From contig JAUIIB010000009.1 in the NCBI GenBank assembly GCA_030431985.1, positions 25,963 through 89,962 of the forward strand: DNA of 64,000 nt. Reading direction: 5' to 3'. Numbering within the stretch: the stretch's first letter is position 1; every line of letters starts with the position of its first letter. The notes under the pieces were generated by a model. It was not told where the DNA came from, ran no database searches, and saw nothing but the letters and a program-made list of their open reading frames with translations. The stretch is from Gammaproteobacteria bacterium (GTDB lineage Bacteria; Pseudomonadota; Gammaproteobacteria; Burkholderiales; Nitrosomonadaceae). Made by a program: the position numbers and the translations under genes. Shown one piece after another: positions 19,151 to 28,435 of the stretch.

Positions 19151-20551
19151 ATGCTAAGAAAAATCAGTAACAATGGCTACATCATTGTTCCAATCATAAT
19201 CTTTTGTATTATTTTCTGGTGTTGCGCCCACTTAATACAGTATTACAATAAAATGTGGCATGATCAACATCTCGTTGGTTTGAATAAAATCGGATTGATG
19301 CAATCACTGTACTTTGAGCGTCATCTCAAAAAAACTTTATCGGCTGCCTATATTTTAGGCAGCATCGTTAAACACCAGCACGGCCGATTAGATCAGTTTG
19401 ATACTTACGCAGAAGATCTTTACAAATCAATCGGAGGAATATCCAGTCTGGAGCTGTCGCCCAATGGCATCATAGAAAAGATTTACCCGTTGAAAGGCCA
19501 TGAAAAAGCCATCGGGCATAATATTATTCAAAATGATGCACGAAAAAAAGAAGCCAAACTCGCCATAGATTCTAAGCAGCTAACATTGGCAGGACCATTC
19601 CAGCTGATCGAAGGCGGCATTGCTGTCGTTGGTCGTTATCCCATTTTCTTAAAAACCGAAAATAATTCAAACTCTTTCTGGGGTTTTTCCACCGTATTAA
19701 TATATCTGAATGAGTTGCTGAGAACTGCCGGTATTCAGGAAAACAACAAATTCGAGTACCGATTGGCAAGAATACATCCTGACACTGGAAAAACCGAGGT
19801 TATTTACGGTCATCAATCATTGACAGGGCTTGTTTCATCACAATTCAAAATCAACGTCCCCAACGGCGAGTGGCTCTTACAACTCAGGGACAAAACATTA
19901 TCCAGTCAGACACCGCTATACTACTTCGGCATCTTCATTGCTCTGGTACTCGCTTTGACTTGTTCCATTTCTTTGTTCACACTCATGAAGCAACCCAGGT
20001 TGTTAACCAAACTTGTCGAAAACAAGACTGCGCAACTCGAAAGAATGGCATTGTTCGATTCCTTAACAGGGCTGGCTAACCGATATGAATTCGAACGTCA
20101 GGCGGAAAGATTGCTGTTATCGGCAAAACACGAAAACCAGGAACATGTCTTATGTTACATGGATCTCGATCAGTTTAAGGTAATTAATGACACTTGCGGC
20201 CATGTCGCAGGCGATGAATTATTGCGCCAGCTCTGCCAAGTATTAAAAAATAATGTAAGAAAAAGTGATACATTATGTCGAATGGGAGGAGACGAGTTCG
20301 GGCTACTGATCGAGAATTGCGCTTTGGAGGATGCCAAGCATATCGTAGAGTTTATTCACGTTGCTGTGCAAGGGTTTAGATTCATCTGGAAAGATAAAAC
20401 ATTCCAGATAGGTATTAGCATCGGTATGGCAAACATTGACAAAAATGTGCAAGAATTAACTGATTTGATCAGCAGAGCTGATGCTGCTTGTTACAAAGCT
20501 AAAGGTTCAGGTCGCAATCGAATACATACATTTTTCTCCGATAGCGCATAG
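19151..20551 (+). CDS. Membrane diguanylate cyclase (periplasmic sensor + GGDEF)
   Basis: It would make cyclic di-GMP from two GTP. The protein is 466 aa. Helix 1 (GYIIVPIIIFCIIFWCCAHL, residues 9-28) and helix 2 (YYFGIFIALVLALTCSISLF, about 257-276) bracket a periplasmic domain of some 225 residues resembling a CHASE-type sensor. A GGDEF domain follows, with FDSLTGLANRYEFE, DLDQFKVINDTCGH and an intact MGGDEFG near residue 378. An inhibitory I-site, RKSD, sits five residues before the GGDEF, so product inhibition is likely. There is no EAL domain. The ligand of the sensor is unknown. Confidence 0.9.
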   Translation: MLRKISNNGYIIVPIIIFCIIFWCCAHLIQYYNKMWHDQHLVGLNKIGLMQSLYFERHLKKTLSAAYILGSIVKHQHGRLDQFDTYAEDLYKSIGGISSLELSPNGIIEKIYPLKGHEKAIGHNIIQNDARKKEAKLAIDSKQLTLAGPFQLIEGGIAVVGRYPIFLKTENNSNSFWGFSTVLIYLNELLRTAGIQENNKFEYRLARIHPDTGKTEVIYGHQSLTGLVSSQFKINVPNGEWLLQLRDKTLSSQTPLYYFGIFIALVLALTCSISLFTLMKQPRLLTKLVENKTAQLERMALFDSLTGLANRYEFERQAERLLLSAKHENQEHVLCYMDLDQFKVINDTCGHVAGDELLRQLCQVLKNNVRKSDTLCRMGGDEFGLLIENCALEDAKHIVEFIHVAVQGFRFIWKDKTFQIGISIGMANIDKNVQELTDLISRADAACYKAKGSGRNRIHTFFSDSA

Positions 20552-20794
20552 ACCATGCAGCAACCTAATACAATAAAAAGGTAGAAAAAACACATCCTAC
20601 GCTTTTAAAGAGCCGCGGTCTTTACGTTTAATATGTACAACCCACCGCTTCTCCAAACGGTAATACTGGCATAAGCTACGCACTACTAACATCCTGCACA
20701 ATTCAATTTTCCGGTTCTTTCACACTCGTACAGCAAAAGAATGACATTCAATCCCTAATAAGGTAACCGGCCAAATAACTTAACAACTATAAAC

Positions 20795-21265
20795 ATGAAA
20801 CTTCATATTTTAGCTGTGGGCAACAAAATGCCTAGTTGGATTAATCTTGCTTTTTCTGAATATGCAAAGCGTCTTTGCCAGGAAATCACTATCCATTTGT
20901 CCGAAATTAAACCCGAAAAAAGAAATAATGGTAAAAATAAAGAGCAAATCTTATTAGCCGAATACAAGCGTATTAAGGCCGTAATACCCACAGGCTCCCG
21001 TCTTATTATACTGGATGAAAATGGCGAACACTGGACGACTAAACAACTGGCCTCCACAATTGAGCGCTGGCTGCAAGAAGGTAAAGACACGGCGTTTATT
21101 ATTGGCGGTCCAGATGGCTTGCACGACGAAATCAAATCTTCTGCACAATGTATTTGGTCGCTCTCGAAACTTACATTTCCTCATGGGCTTGTTCGGGTGA
21201 TGCTGGCTGAACAATTGTATCGCGCTCAATCATTGATCGAGAATCATCCTTATCATCGCATATAA
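20795..21265 (+). CDS. rlmH: 23S rRNA (pseudouridine-1915-N3)-methyltransferase RlmH
   Basis: This SPOUT methyltransferase modifies pseudouridine 1915 of 23S rRNA in assembled 70S ribosomes. At 156 aa it has the exact family length. The knotted C-terminal half is clear: FIIGGPDGLHDEI, SLSKLTFPHGLVRVMLAEQLYRA and the end ENHPYHR. In many betaproteobacteria nadD and rsfS precede it; here a GGDEF gene and a 243-bp gap lie upstream. maf follows after 43 bp and rng after that, all on the plus strand. Confidence 0.95.
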   Translation: MKLHILAVGNKMPSWINLAFSEYAKRLCQEITIHLSEIKPEKRNNGKNKEQILLAEYKRIKAVIPTGSRLIILDENGEHWTTKQLASTIERWLQEGKDTAFIIGGPDGLHDEIKSSAQCIWSLSKLTFPHGLVRVMLAEQLYRAQSLIENHPYHRI

Positions 21266-21308
21266 TGTTAGCATCTAAAATATCAATTTTTTTGAGATGA
21301 CTTAAGTT

Positions 21309-21932
21309 ATGGCTTTCCCCGAAAACCAAATCTACCTAGCATCGCGAAGCCTAAGAAGGCGGGAATTATTGAAGCAAATCGGCGTCAAGTACAAAATACT
21401 GTTAATGCGTGAAACACTAAGCCGACCATACGATATTGATGAGACACCTATGCAGGGTGAATCTCCAGATGAGTATGTCTACCGCATCACCAAAGTAAAA
21501 GCCGAGGCGGGTTGGTTACGTTTGACACAACGACAATTGCCTCTATTACCTGTTCTCGTTGCAGACACTATAGTCTCTCAGGATAGCTGTATTCTTGGAA
21601 AACCTAAAAATCAGGCACATGCTGAAGAAATTCTTTCATCTCTATCTGGACGTTCGCATCAGGTTCTAACAGCAGTTGGTGTTGTATTTAAGAATGAAAT
21701 TCAAATTAGATTATCGACAACTACCGTTCGTTTCCGAGACGTTACACCTCAAGAAATCCGTCACTGTATTAATTTTGATAAAGTATATGATAAAGCTGGC
21801 GCTTACGCGATTCAGGGCTTAGCAGCAACTTTTATTGTCGAAATCCACGGTAGCTATAGTGGCGTCATGGGACTTCCATTATTCGAAACGTCACAGCTGT
21901 TAGAAGAAACAGGTATAAGAATCTTTAAATAA
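21309..21932 (+). CDS. maf: Maf-family nucleoside triphosphate pyrophosphatase
   Basis: Maf/YhdE-type enzymes hydrolyse dTTP, UTP or modified nucleotides to monophosphates and are thought to clean the nucleotide pool. The 207-aa protein begins with the family motif LASRSLRRRELLKQIG and has the metal-binding VADTIVSQD and the later DKAGAYAIQG with the catalytic-site GS.SGV.GLP region (HGSYSGVMGLPL). It lies between rlmH and rng, its usual place. Which subfamily (YhdE, YceF) it belongs to was not resolved. Confidence 0.92.
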   Translation: MAFPENQIYLASRSLRRRELLKQIGVKYKILLMRETLSRPYDIDETPMQGESPDEYVYRITKVKAEAGWLRLTQRQLPLLPVLVADTIVSQDSCILGKPKNQAHAEEILSSLSGRSHQVLTAVGVVFKNEIQIRLSTTTVRFRDVTPQEIRHCINFDKVYDKAGAYAIQGLAATFIVEIHGSYSGVMGLPLFETSQLLEETGIRIFK

Positions 21933-21995
21933 AGATCAACTATTTTGTAATTTATCCTCGAAAAAGATACTACAAATTATTAGACAAACGTATCA

Positions 21996-23453
21996 ATGGA
22001 CAATGAAATTCTTATAAATATTACCCCGCAAGAAACCCGTGTCGCTATACAAGAGCAGGGCGTTACACAAGAACTGCATATTGAACGTGCTAGCCACTGC
22101 GGTATTGTCGGTAATATTTATAATGGTCGAGTAAGTCGCGTCCTACCCGGTATGCAATCCGCATTTATCGATATTGGCCTCGAACGCGCCGCTTTCCTCC
22201 ATATAGCAGACATATGGGAATCCAATCACAACAATAGATTAGTCAAACCAATAGAGAAACTACTTTTCGAAGGTAATAACATCCTTGTACAGGTTATTAA
22301 AGATGCAATTGGCATGAAAGGTGCGCGTCTATCCACTCAAATTAGTTTGGCTGGAAGGATGCTGGTTTATCTTCCCCAAGAATCGCATATTGGCATTTCG
22401 CAACGAATCGATGATGACGAAGAAAGAGAAGCGCTACGCCAGAAACTAATACATGCACTGCCTAGCGAAGAATCAGGCGGTTATATTATTAGGACAATGG
22501 CGGAGGCAGCCAGCGAAGATGATTTACGTGCAGACATCGAATATTTACACAAACTTTGGCTAAACATACAGGAAACAGCTTCAAAAGCCGTATCCCCCAT
22601 ACTACTATATCAGGACTTGGATTTAAGCCACAGAATTTTAAGAGATTTTGTTAATGACAAGACAACTCGCATACAAATTGATTCGCGAGAAAACTATCAG
22701 CGCTTGATAGAGTTTGCATGTAATTACATTCCAAATATATCTGACCGCATCACCTTATACTCTGGTGAACGCCCCTTATTCGACCTCTACGGTGCAGAAG
22801 ATGAGATCCAGAAGTCACTGGGTAAACGTGTCAACTTAAAATCTGGTGGATATCTTATTATAGATCAAACAGAAGCATTGACCACAATGGATGTCAATAC
22901 GGGCGGATTTATCGGTGTACGCAATTTTGACGATACAATTTTTAAAACCAATCTTGAAGCCGCTCACGCAATTGCCAGACAATTACGTTTACGAAATATT
23001 GGTGGAATTATTGTCATTGATTTTATCGATATGGACTCCACTGAACACAGGTCCTCAGTATTAACCGAGTTTAAAAAAGCGTTATCTAAAGATCGATCTC
23101 GCATTACGGTCAGTGACTTTAGCGCGCTTGGACTAGTTGAGATGACACGCAAACGCATGCGGGAGAGTCTTTCTCATATTTTGTGTGAACCCTGCCCAAC
23201 TTGTGGAGGAAGAGGTGAAATCAGGACAGCACAAACTATCTGCTACGAAATTCTACGCGAACTATTACGCGAATCACGTCAATTTAATGCTAATGAATTT
23301 CGTATTCTTGCATCTCAACAGGTCATTGATTTATTTCTAGACGAAGAATCGCAAAGTCTGGCACAACTCGGAGATTTTATTGCCAAGCCTATTAGCCTTC
23401 AAGTGGAAGAAACCTATACCCAAGAGCAATATGATGTCATCATCTGTAAATGA
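21996..23453 (+). CDS. rng: Ribonuclease G
   Basis: This endoribonuclease matures the 5' end of 16S rRNA and turns over some mRNAs. The protein is 485 aa, matching RNase G rather than the longer RNase E. The N-terminal S1 domain is GNIYNGRVSRVLPGMQSAFIDIG; the catalytic metal site is in TTMDVNTGGFIG and VIDFIDMDS; the zinc link CEPCPTCGGRGE follows. It closes the rlmH-maf-rng block, 63 bp after maf, and converges on cheZ with 32 bp between the stops. Confidence 0.95.
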   Translation: MDNEILINITPQETRVAIQEQGVTQELHIERASHCGIVGNIYNGRVSRVLPGMQSAFIDIGLERAAFLHIADIWESNHNNRLVKPIEKLLFEGNNILVQVIKDAIGMKGARLSTQISLAGRMLVYLPQESHIGISQRIDDDEEREALRQKLIHALPSEESGGYIIRTMAEAASEDDLRADIEYLHKLWLNIQETASKAVSPILLYQDLDLSHRILRDFVNDKTTRIQIDSRENYQRLIEFACNYIPNISDRITLYSGERPLFDLYGAEDEIQKSLGKRVNLKSGGYLIIDQTEALTTMDVNTGGFIGVRNFDDTIFKTNLEAAHAIARQLRLRNIGGIIVIDFIDMDSTEHRSSVLTEFKKALSKDRSRITVSDFSALGLVEMTRKRMRESLSHILCEPCPTCGGRGEIRTAQTICYEILRELLRESRQFNANEFRILASQQVIDLFLDEESQSLAQLGDFIAKPISLQVEETYTQEQYDVIICK

Positions 23454-23485
23454 CATTAGTGGCCAATTAGTGCTACATAATTACA

Positions 23486-24265
23486 TTAAAATCCCAAACT
23501 AGCCAACAGATCATCAACTTGATCCTGACTACTGACAGTATCCGGGGCTTTCTCCGGGTTGGTAACGGGACCATTCATAAGTCCGCTATCAGCCGATTTC
23601 TGTTTGGTTGAAGAAGGAGCATTGGCAAGCAAGATTTGCACGAGATCGTTTTCAAGCCTCTGTACCATAGATGTAACTTTCTTGATCACCTGTCCCGTTA
23701 AATCCTGGAAATCTTGCGCCATCATTATTTCTATTAATTGTGCATTTGTTGCACTCGTCTGTTCAGGTACATTATCAATATAAGTCAGTGTCTCCACCAA
23801 CAACAACCTAAATTTCTCGGTATCTACTTGTACACTTTGTTCCTCAAATGCAACTTTCCATTTTTCAGTGAGTTGTGAAGCTTCCGCAGACAATTTCTCC
23901 TGAATAGGCATAGCAATTTCAGTTGCATTTAATGCTCGTTCTGCTGCTTGCTCGGTTTTAGTTGCGACATATGCCAGCTTATTCTGCGCTTCAGGAACTT
24001 CAGAAATTAACGATTCAAGCTGTTTATCATAACCGAGTTCACGTAGACTGTTATGTAAGCTGCGTGTTAGGTGACCAACTTGGTCAAGAATATTTTGATC
24101 AAGCAGATTACAATTATTTTCCGAATCAGATTTGATCATACCTTCTTCTTGATCATTGATTTCTCGTACAACCACCGAGTTTGAATCAGTTTGATGTTCA
24201 GATACATCTGGCATAGTATCATTAGCTGTATCTGCAGTATTAGTCTGGCCTTGCAAGGATTGCAT
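23486..24265 (-). CDS. cheZ: Chemotaxis phosphatase CheZ
   Basis: CheZ removes the phosphate from CheY-P and so sets flagellar switching. The protein is 259 aa with a longer variable N-terminus than the E. coli protein. The catalytic helix contains MMAQDFQDLTGQVIKKV, holding the Asp and Gln that act on CheY-P. The final residues QVDDLLASLGF form the amphipathic CheY-binding peptide at the end of a flexible linker. It follows cheY by 79 bp in the same direction. The rest of the chemotaxis machinery is not in the window. Confidence 0.92.
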   Translation of the reverse strand: MQSLQGQTNTADTANDTMPDVSEHQTDSNSVVVREINDQEEGMIKSDSENNCNLLDQNILDQVGHLTRSLHNSLRELGYDKQLESLISEVPEAQNKLAYVATKTEQAAERALNATEIAMPIQEKLSAEASQLTEKWKVAFEEQSVQVDTEKFRLLLVETLTYIDNVPEQTSATNAQLIEIMMAQDFQDLTGQVIKKVTSMVQRLENDLVQILLANAPSSTKQKSADSGLMNGPVTNPEKAPDTVSSQDQVDDLLASLGF

Positions 24266-24344
24266 ATTGATCCCCTTCTAGATTGATAGCCGATGGTCGT
24301 ATTCAGACCTACTGGCATGTTCTAGCTCCAATAATAAATAGATC

Positions 24345-24746
24345 TCAGGCTGATGCTTTGCTTTCCATATTCTGAAAAATTTTGTTTAACTTTTCATCAA
24401 GCACAGCAGCGGTAAAAGGCTTAACAATGTAGCCACTTGCCCCAGCCTGCGCCGCCGCGATGATGTTTTCCTTCTTAGCTTCTGCTGTCACCATTAATAC
24501 TGGTATTTTTTGCAACCTGTTATCCGCCCGTACTGTTTGCAGCATGGTGAGTCCATCCATGTTCGGCATATTCCAATCAGACACCACGAAATCATAATCA
24601 CCATCTTGGAGTTTACGAAGCGCAACCACACCATCTTCAGCTTCATCAACATTGATAAAACCCAGTTCTTTCAATAGATTACGCACAATTCTGCGCATTG
24701 TCGAGAAATCATCCACTACCAAAAATTTTAAATTTTTATCTGGCAT
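24345..24746 (-). CDS. cheY: Chemotaxis response regulator CheY
   Basis: This single-domain receiver, when phosphorylated by CheA, binds the flagellar motor switch. With the ATG at 24746 it has 133 aa; GGAG six bases before favours this start over the one four codons upstream. Key residues are visible: the acidic pair in [13 protein letters not shown], the phosphorylation Asp in [13 protein letters not shown], the Thr in [11 protein letters not shown] and the Lys in YIVKPF. It forms a cheY-cheZ pair away from any cheA or receptor gene. Confidence 0.94.
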   Translation of the reverse strand: MPDKNLKFLVVDDFSTMRRIVRNLLKELGFINVDEAEDGVVALRKLQDGDYDFVVSDWNMPNMDGLTMLQTVRADNRLQKIPVLMVTAEAKKENIIAAAQAGASGYIVKPFTAAVLDEKLNKIFQNMESKASA

Positions 24747-25052
24747 CCTGTACTCCATTTAGACTCGGTTTCAAATAAACAAAGCACACATTGCTGAGAA
24801 AATCAGATTAACTCAACGTATACTCATTTACCTGCTTAACGGCGAGTGGTTAGAAAACTTAATCAGAATGTCAAATACACAAGCTTGTAATGGTATTATT
24901 AAAAAGAACAACCACTTCTCATCCAAGCAACCAGCCAAGTATTCAGATGATAATCACTGATAGCGAATCAAAGCATAGATTGTTTTATACGTGGCATTAC
25001 TCGTTGTCACATTCCAGAATCGAGTGTCAATGCACTGACCATCAGACTGTAG

Positions 25053-26150
25053 CTATGAAACCTCAAGCATTCGATCAAGCGACAATTTAGCCAGATCTGC
25101 AACATCTTGAGGAACTTGGATACGATTTACGACCACACCGTTTGCCAAATTCTCAAGTGCCCACGTCAAATGTGGTGGATCAATTCGCGCCATAGTTGAA
25201 CACATGCAAACCAGAGGAGACATAAATTTTACAATTTTATTTTGTGATTTGAATTCTTCAGCAATTCTGCTTACCAGATTGAGTTCTGTACCGACTAACC
25301 AGCGCGTACCTTCATCAGCTGCTGCAATAGTTTTTATAATATATTCAGTTGACCCAACGTAATCTGATGCATGACAAACTTCAAAACTGCATTCCGGATG
25401 AGAAATTACTATGCCGTCGGGATACTGATTGCGGAAGCGAAGAATATGTTGAGGTTGAAACATTTGATGAACCGAGCAATGACCTTTCCACAACAAAATT
25501 TTAGCACGCTTTATTTGCTCCCTTGTCAACCCTCCCATAGGCTCATCAAAATCCCATACCACCATATCCTCAAGAGCAATACCGAGCTGATAACCACTCC
25601 AACGCCCCAAATGTTGATCAGGAAAAAACAAAACCTTCTCACGCTGCTGAAAAGACCACTCAAGAATCTTCCCCGCATTGCTCGAGGTACAAACTATACC
25701 GCCATGCTCTCCACAAAAAGCCTTTAAATCAGCAGCGGAATTAATATAGGTTACTGGTGTCACTGATTCGTCAGGCGATAAAACTTCAGCAAGCTCACGC
25801 CAGGCACGTTCAACTTTAGCCAGATTAGCCATGTCAGCCATAGAGCAACCGGCAGCCATATCCGGCAAAATAACTGTTTGTTCACTATCGGATAAAATGT
25901 CAGCGACTTCTGCCATAAAATGCACACCACAAAAAACCAAGTAATCCGCACTCGTTTGCGCCGCCTGATAAGCTAATTTCAATGAATCTCCAGTCAAGTC
26001 AGCATGCCTGTAAACATCAGCACGTTGGTAATGATGCGACAAAAGTACAACATTTTTGTCTAGGGCACGTTTTGCTACTTCAATACGTTGCGCACATTCA
26101 TCATCTTGTACTTGATCAAAACTCTCAAAATCAATCGCCTCTGTTTGCAT
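25053..26150 (-). CDS. nadA: Quinolinate synthase A
   Basis: This 4Fe-4S enzyme condenses iminoaspartate with dihydroxyacetone phosphate to quinolinate in NAD synthesis. The protein is 365 aa. It shows the family motifs NVVLLSHHYQRADVYRHADLTGDS, VFCGVHFMAEVADIL, MVVWDFDEP, SHPECSFEV and CMCSTMARIDPPHL; the cysteines in CGVHF, PECSF and CMCS-type segments supply the cluster ligands. No nadB or nadC lies beside it. It is transcribed away from lptC. The 294 bp after it, before cheY, hold no recognisable gene. Confidence 0.95.
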   Translation of the reverse strand: MQTEAIDFESFDQVQDDECAQRIEVAKRALDKNVVLLSHHYQRADVYRHADLTGDSLKLAYQAAQTSADYLVFCGVHFMAEVADILSDSEQTVILPDMAAGCSMADMANLAKVERAWRELAEVLSPDESVTPVTYINSAADLKAFCGEHGGIVCTSSNAGKILEWSFQQREKVLFFPDQHLGRWSGYQLGIALEDMVVWDFDEPMGGLTREQIKRAKILLWKGHCSVHQMFQPQHILRFRNQYPDGIVISHPECSFEVCHASDYVGSTEYIIKTIAAADEGTRWLVGTELNLVSRIAEEFKSQNKIVKFMSPLVCMCSTMARIDPPHLTWALENLANGVVVNRIQVPQDVADLAKLSLDRMLEVS

Positions 26151-26506
26151 TGTTTTTTCTTTCTTCAGCCTGTTTTAATTTGATAAAGACGCACTACCTT
26201 AACATAGTAAAAAAATTTCAACTTCAAAAATGTCATACCATACTCATACTGTAACGTCATCTATTTTGTTCTCAAGACTCAGACCCAAATCATTAATCAA
26301 CGACGACCATCAAAATTATCATGTGCTTTAATGACATACAATTATGCTGGTAAGTTCTGATATAATTTGCATCAAATGGTTTCGATTTGAGTATATTTAA
26401 CTCGTTGTAAATAATAGTATTCAAATCTGCATCATTCACTCGGATTTTAACCATCACCCGCAGAAACTTTATAATAATAAATCAGTCTGAGTTGATATTT
26501 TCATTC
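26151..26506. other. Divergent intergenic region between nadA and lptC
   Basis: These 356 AT-rich bp contain no credible gene, tRNA or repeat. A TATAAT occurs at 26361-26366 on the plus strand without a matching -35 at the right distance. Promoters for both flanking genes presumably lie here. Confidence 0.5.
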
Positions 26507-27070
26507 ATGTTTCGACGTCATTATTTTAGTTTTTTCTTTACTGTTGTAATCGGCCTAGCAGTTTTAACGCTATTGCTCGATCATGTTACTAAACCATTGC
26601 CACAATCGGTTGATTTGGACCTTCCATACCAGCCGGATTATGTTATTGAAAACATTTCAGGTTTACGTGTTGAACACAGTAAAACTACACAACAAATCTT
26701 TTACGCCAATACGCTACTCCATTATCTTGATCAAGACCTCACCCATCTCAAGCGTATTCGTTTTCAGCATTTAAAGCCAGACACCCCTCCTTTCCGCGTT
26801 ACCGCAAATCATGCGGAAATTCATAATAATGGTAAAGATATCTTTCTTACTGATCATGTCACCGTGGTACGCGGAGAAGATGAGGACCATGGGAAAATCA
26901 CTTTGGAAACAAGCTTGCTCCATCTAATTCCTGACCAAGAGCGCGCGAAAACTGATCGGCCCATCGTTATTTCAAAACTCAATACAACAGTCACTGCTAC
27001 CGGTATGCAGCTTAATAATCAAACAGGCGTTATTGAGCTACTGTCTCATGTACATGTGGTAGACCGATAA
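26507..27070 (+). CDS. lptC: LPS export system periplasmic protein LptC
   Basis: LptC is a bitopic inner-membrane protein that passes lipopolysaccharide from LptB2FG to LptA. With the ATG at 26507 it has 187 aa: a membrane anchor, FFFTVVIGLAVLTLLLDHV, then a beta-jellyroll with the typical pattern YVIENISGLRVEHSKT, FRVTANHAEIHNNGKDIFLTDHVTVVRG and a late TATGMQLNNQTGVIELLSHVH. The frame also opens at a TTG five codons earlier, which I reject. The usual kdsD/kdsC genes are absent upstream. lptA follows 8 bp later. Confidence 0.9.
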   Translation: MFRRHYFSFFFTVVIGLAVLTLLLDHVTKPLPQSVDLDLPYQPDYVIENISGLRVEHSKTTQQIFYANTLLHYLDQDLTHLKRIRFQHLKPDTPPFRVTANHAEIHNNGKDIFLTDHVTVVRGEDEDHGKITLETSLLHLIPDQERAKTDRPIVISKLNTTVTATGMQLNNQTGVIELLSHVHVVDR

Positions 27071-27078
27071 ATTACAGT

Positions 27079-27636
27079 ATGAAACTTTACCTTACTCTTT
27101 ACTTCTTGCTTTTCTTTTCCTCATTCGAAGCTGTAGCTGAACGTGCTGATCGAAACAAACCAATACATCTCGAAGCTGATCGCGCTACCGTTGAAGATAT
27201 TAACCGTAGAGATTCTACACGCGTCAGTGTTTTTACTGGAAATGTCATTTTGACGCAAGGTACGATGCGGATCAACGCTGACAAAATGATTTTGAAAGAA
27301 GACATAAACGGATTCCGCTATGCAACAGCGATTGGCAATCTGGTTAAATTTCGCCAGAAACGAGACGGCATCGATGAATATATTGAAGGTTGGAGCAGAC
27401 GTGTCGAATATGATAGCAAACAGGACAAAATTGAATTGTTCAAGAATGCGCGTCTGAAACGCGGAGAAGACGAAGTTAATGGCGATTATATTTCTTACAA
27501 CATGAATACTGAGTTTTTTCAGGTAAATGGCAGAAATGAACGTAATACAGTAAAAGATGCAGATAGCCGTGTACGTATTATTATTCAACCCAAAAACCAA
27601 TCTTCGGAATCCAATTCCGGCCCTGCTGGGGAGTAG
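27079..27636 (+). CDS. lptA: LPS transport periplasmic protein LptA
   Basis: LptA forms the periplasmic bridge that carries LPS to the outer membrane. The protein is 185 aa with a signal peptide ([20 protein letters not shown]) and the OstA/LptA beta-jellyroll: [45 protein letters not shown]. It lies 8 bp after lptC and 17 bp before lptB, so the three are probably one transcript. Confidence 0.93.
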   Translation: MKLYLTLYFLLFFSSFEAVAERADRNKPIHLEADRATVEDINRRDSTRVSVFTGNVILTQGTMRINADKMILKEDINGFRYATAIGNLVKFRQKRDGIDEYIEGWSRRVEYDSKQDKIELFKNARLKRGEDEVNGDYISYNMNTEFFQVNGRNERNTVKDADSRVRIIIQPKNQSSESNSGPAGE

Positions 27637-27653
27637 TCTTATACATACTACTT

Positions 27654-28376
27654 ATGAGCATACTAAAAGCTGAAAATTTAAAAAAACGTTATAAATCACG
27701 CACCGTGGTTCATGATGTATCGTTTTCACTCAATAGCGGCGAAGTAATTGGTTTACTGGGTCCAAATGGCGCTGGAAAAACTACATGTTTTTACATGGTA
27801 GTTGGATTAGTACCACTTGATCATGGCGATATCTATCTCGATGATCGCAACTTAAGCCAACTTCCTATGCATGAAAGAGCACGTTTGGGTTTAAGCTATT
27901 TACCCCAGGAAGCATCTATTTTCAGACGACTTTCCGTCGAAGAAAATATTCTTGCTATTTTGGAGTTAAATCACCTGAAAGAAGAGCAATTGGAGCACAA
28001 ACTCGATGAATTGCTACATGACCTCCATATCAGCCATATACGAAACAACATGGCAGTCAGCTTGTCCGGTGGCGAACGGCGGCGCGTTGAAATCGCTCGT
28101 GCACTTGCTTCTAATCCACAGTTTATCCTACTCGACGAACCTTTTGCTGGAGTTGACCCTATTGCTGTTATGGATATTCAGAAAGTCATTAAATTCCTGA
28201 AGGAACGCGGCATAGGAATTTTGATTACCGATCACAATGTTCGTGAAACATTAGGTATTTGTGACCGTGCTTATATCATCAATGATGGAAAAGTATTAGC
28301 ACAAGGCATGCCAGATGAAATCATTTATAATAAGCATGTCAGGAAGGTTTATTTAGGGGAACATTTTCAGTTGTAA
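27654..28376 (+). CDS. lptB: LPS export ABC transporter ATPase LptB
   Basis: This is the cytoplasmic ATPase of the LptB2FGC transporter. The 240-aa protein is full length with Walker [12 protein letters not shown], the Q-loop in [17 protein letters not shown], signature [10 protein letters not shown], Walker [14 protein letters not shown] and the H-loop ITDHNVRE. The FR.LSVEENI and GVDPIAV stretches are specific to LptB. It precedes rpoN, the conserved order in proteobacteria. Confidence 0.96.
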   Translation: MSILKAENLKKRYKSRTVVHDVSFSLNSGEVIGLLGPNGAGKTTCFYMVVGLVPLDHGDIYLDDRNLSQLPMHERARLGLSYLPQEASIFRRLSVEENILAILELNHLKEEQLEHKLDELLHDLHISHIRNNMAVSLSGGERRRVEIARALASNPQFILLDEPFAGVDPIAVMDIQKVIKFLKERGIGILITDHNVRETLGICDRAYIINDGKVLAQGMPDEIIYNKHVRKVYLGEHFQL

Positions 28377-28435
28377 TAAGCAAATAGCTTACTTCTTTAA
28401 TTCTGTCCCGCATACAATCTTTGTTCCTTGAAATT

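Noticed and set aside
24890..25090. 66-codon open frame between cheY and nadA
   Set aside because: Low-complexity residue make-up, overlaps the nadA 3' end and has no ribosome site.
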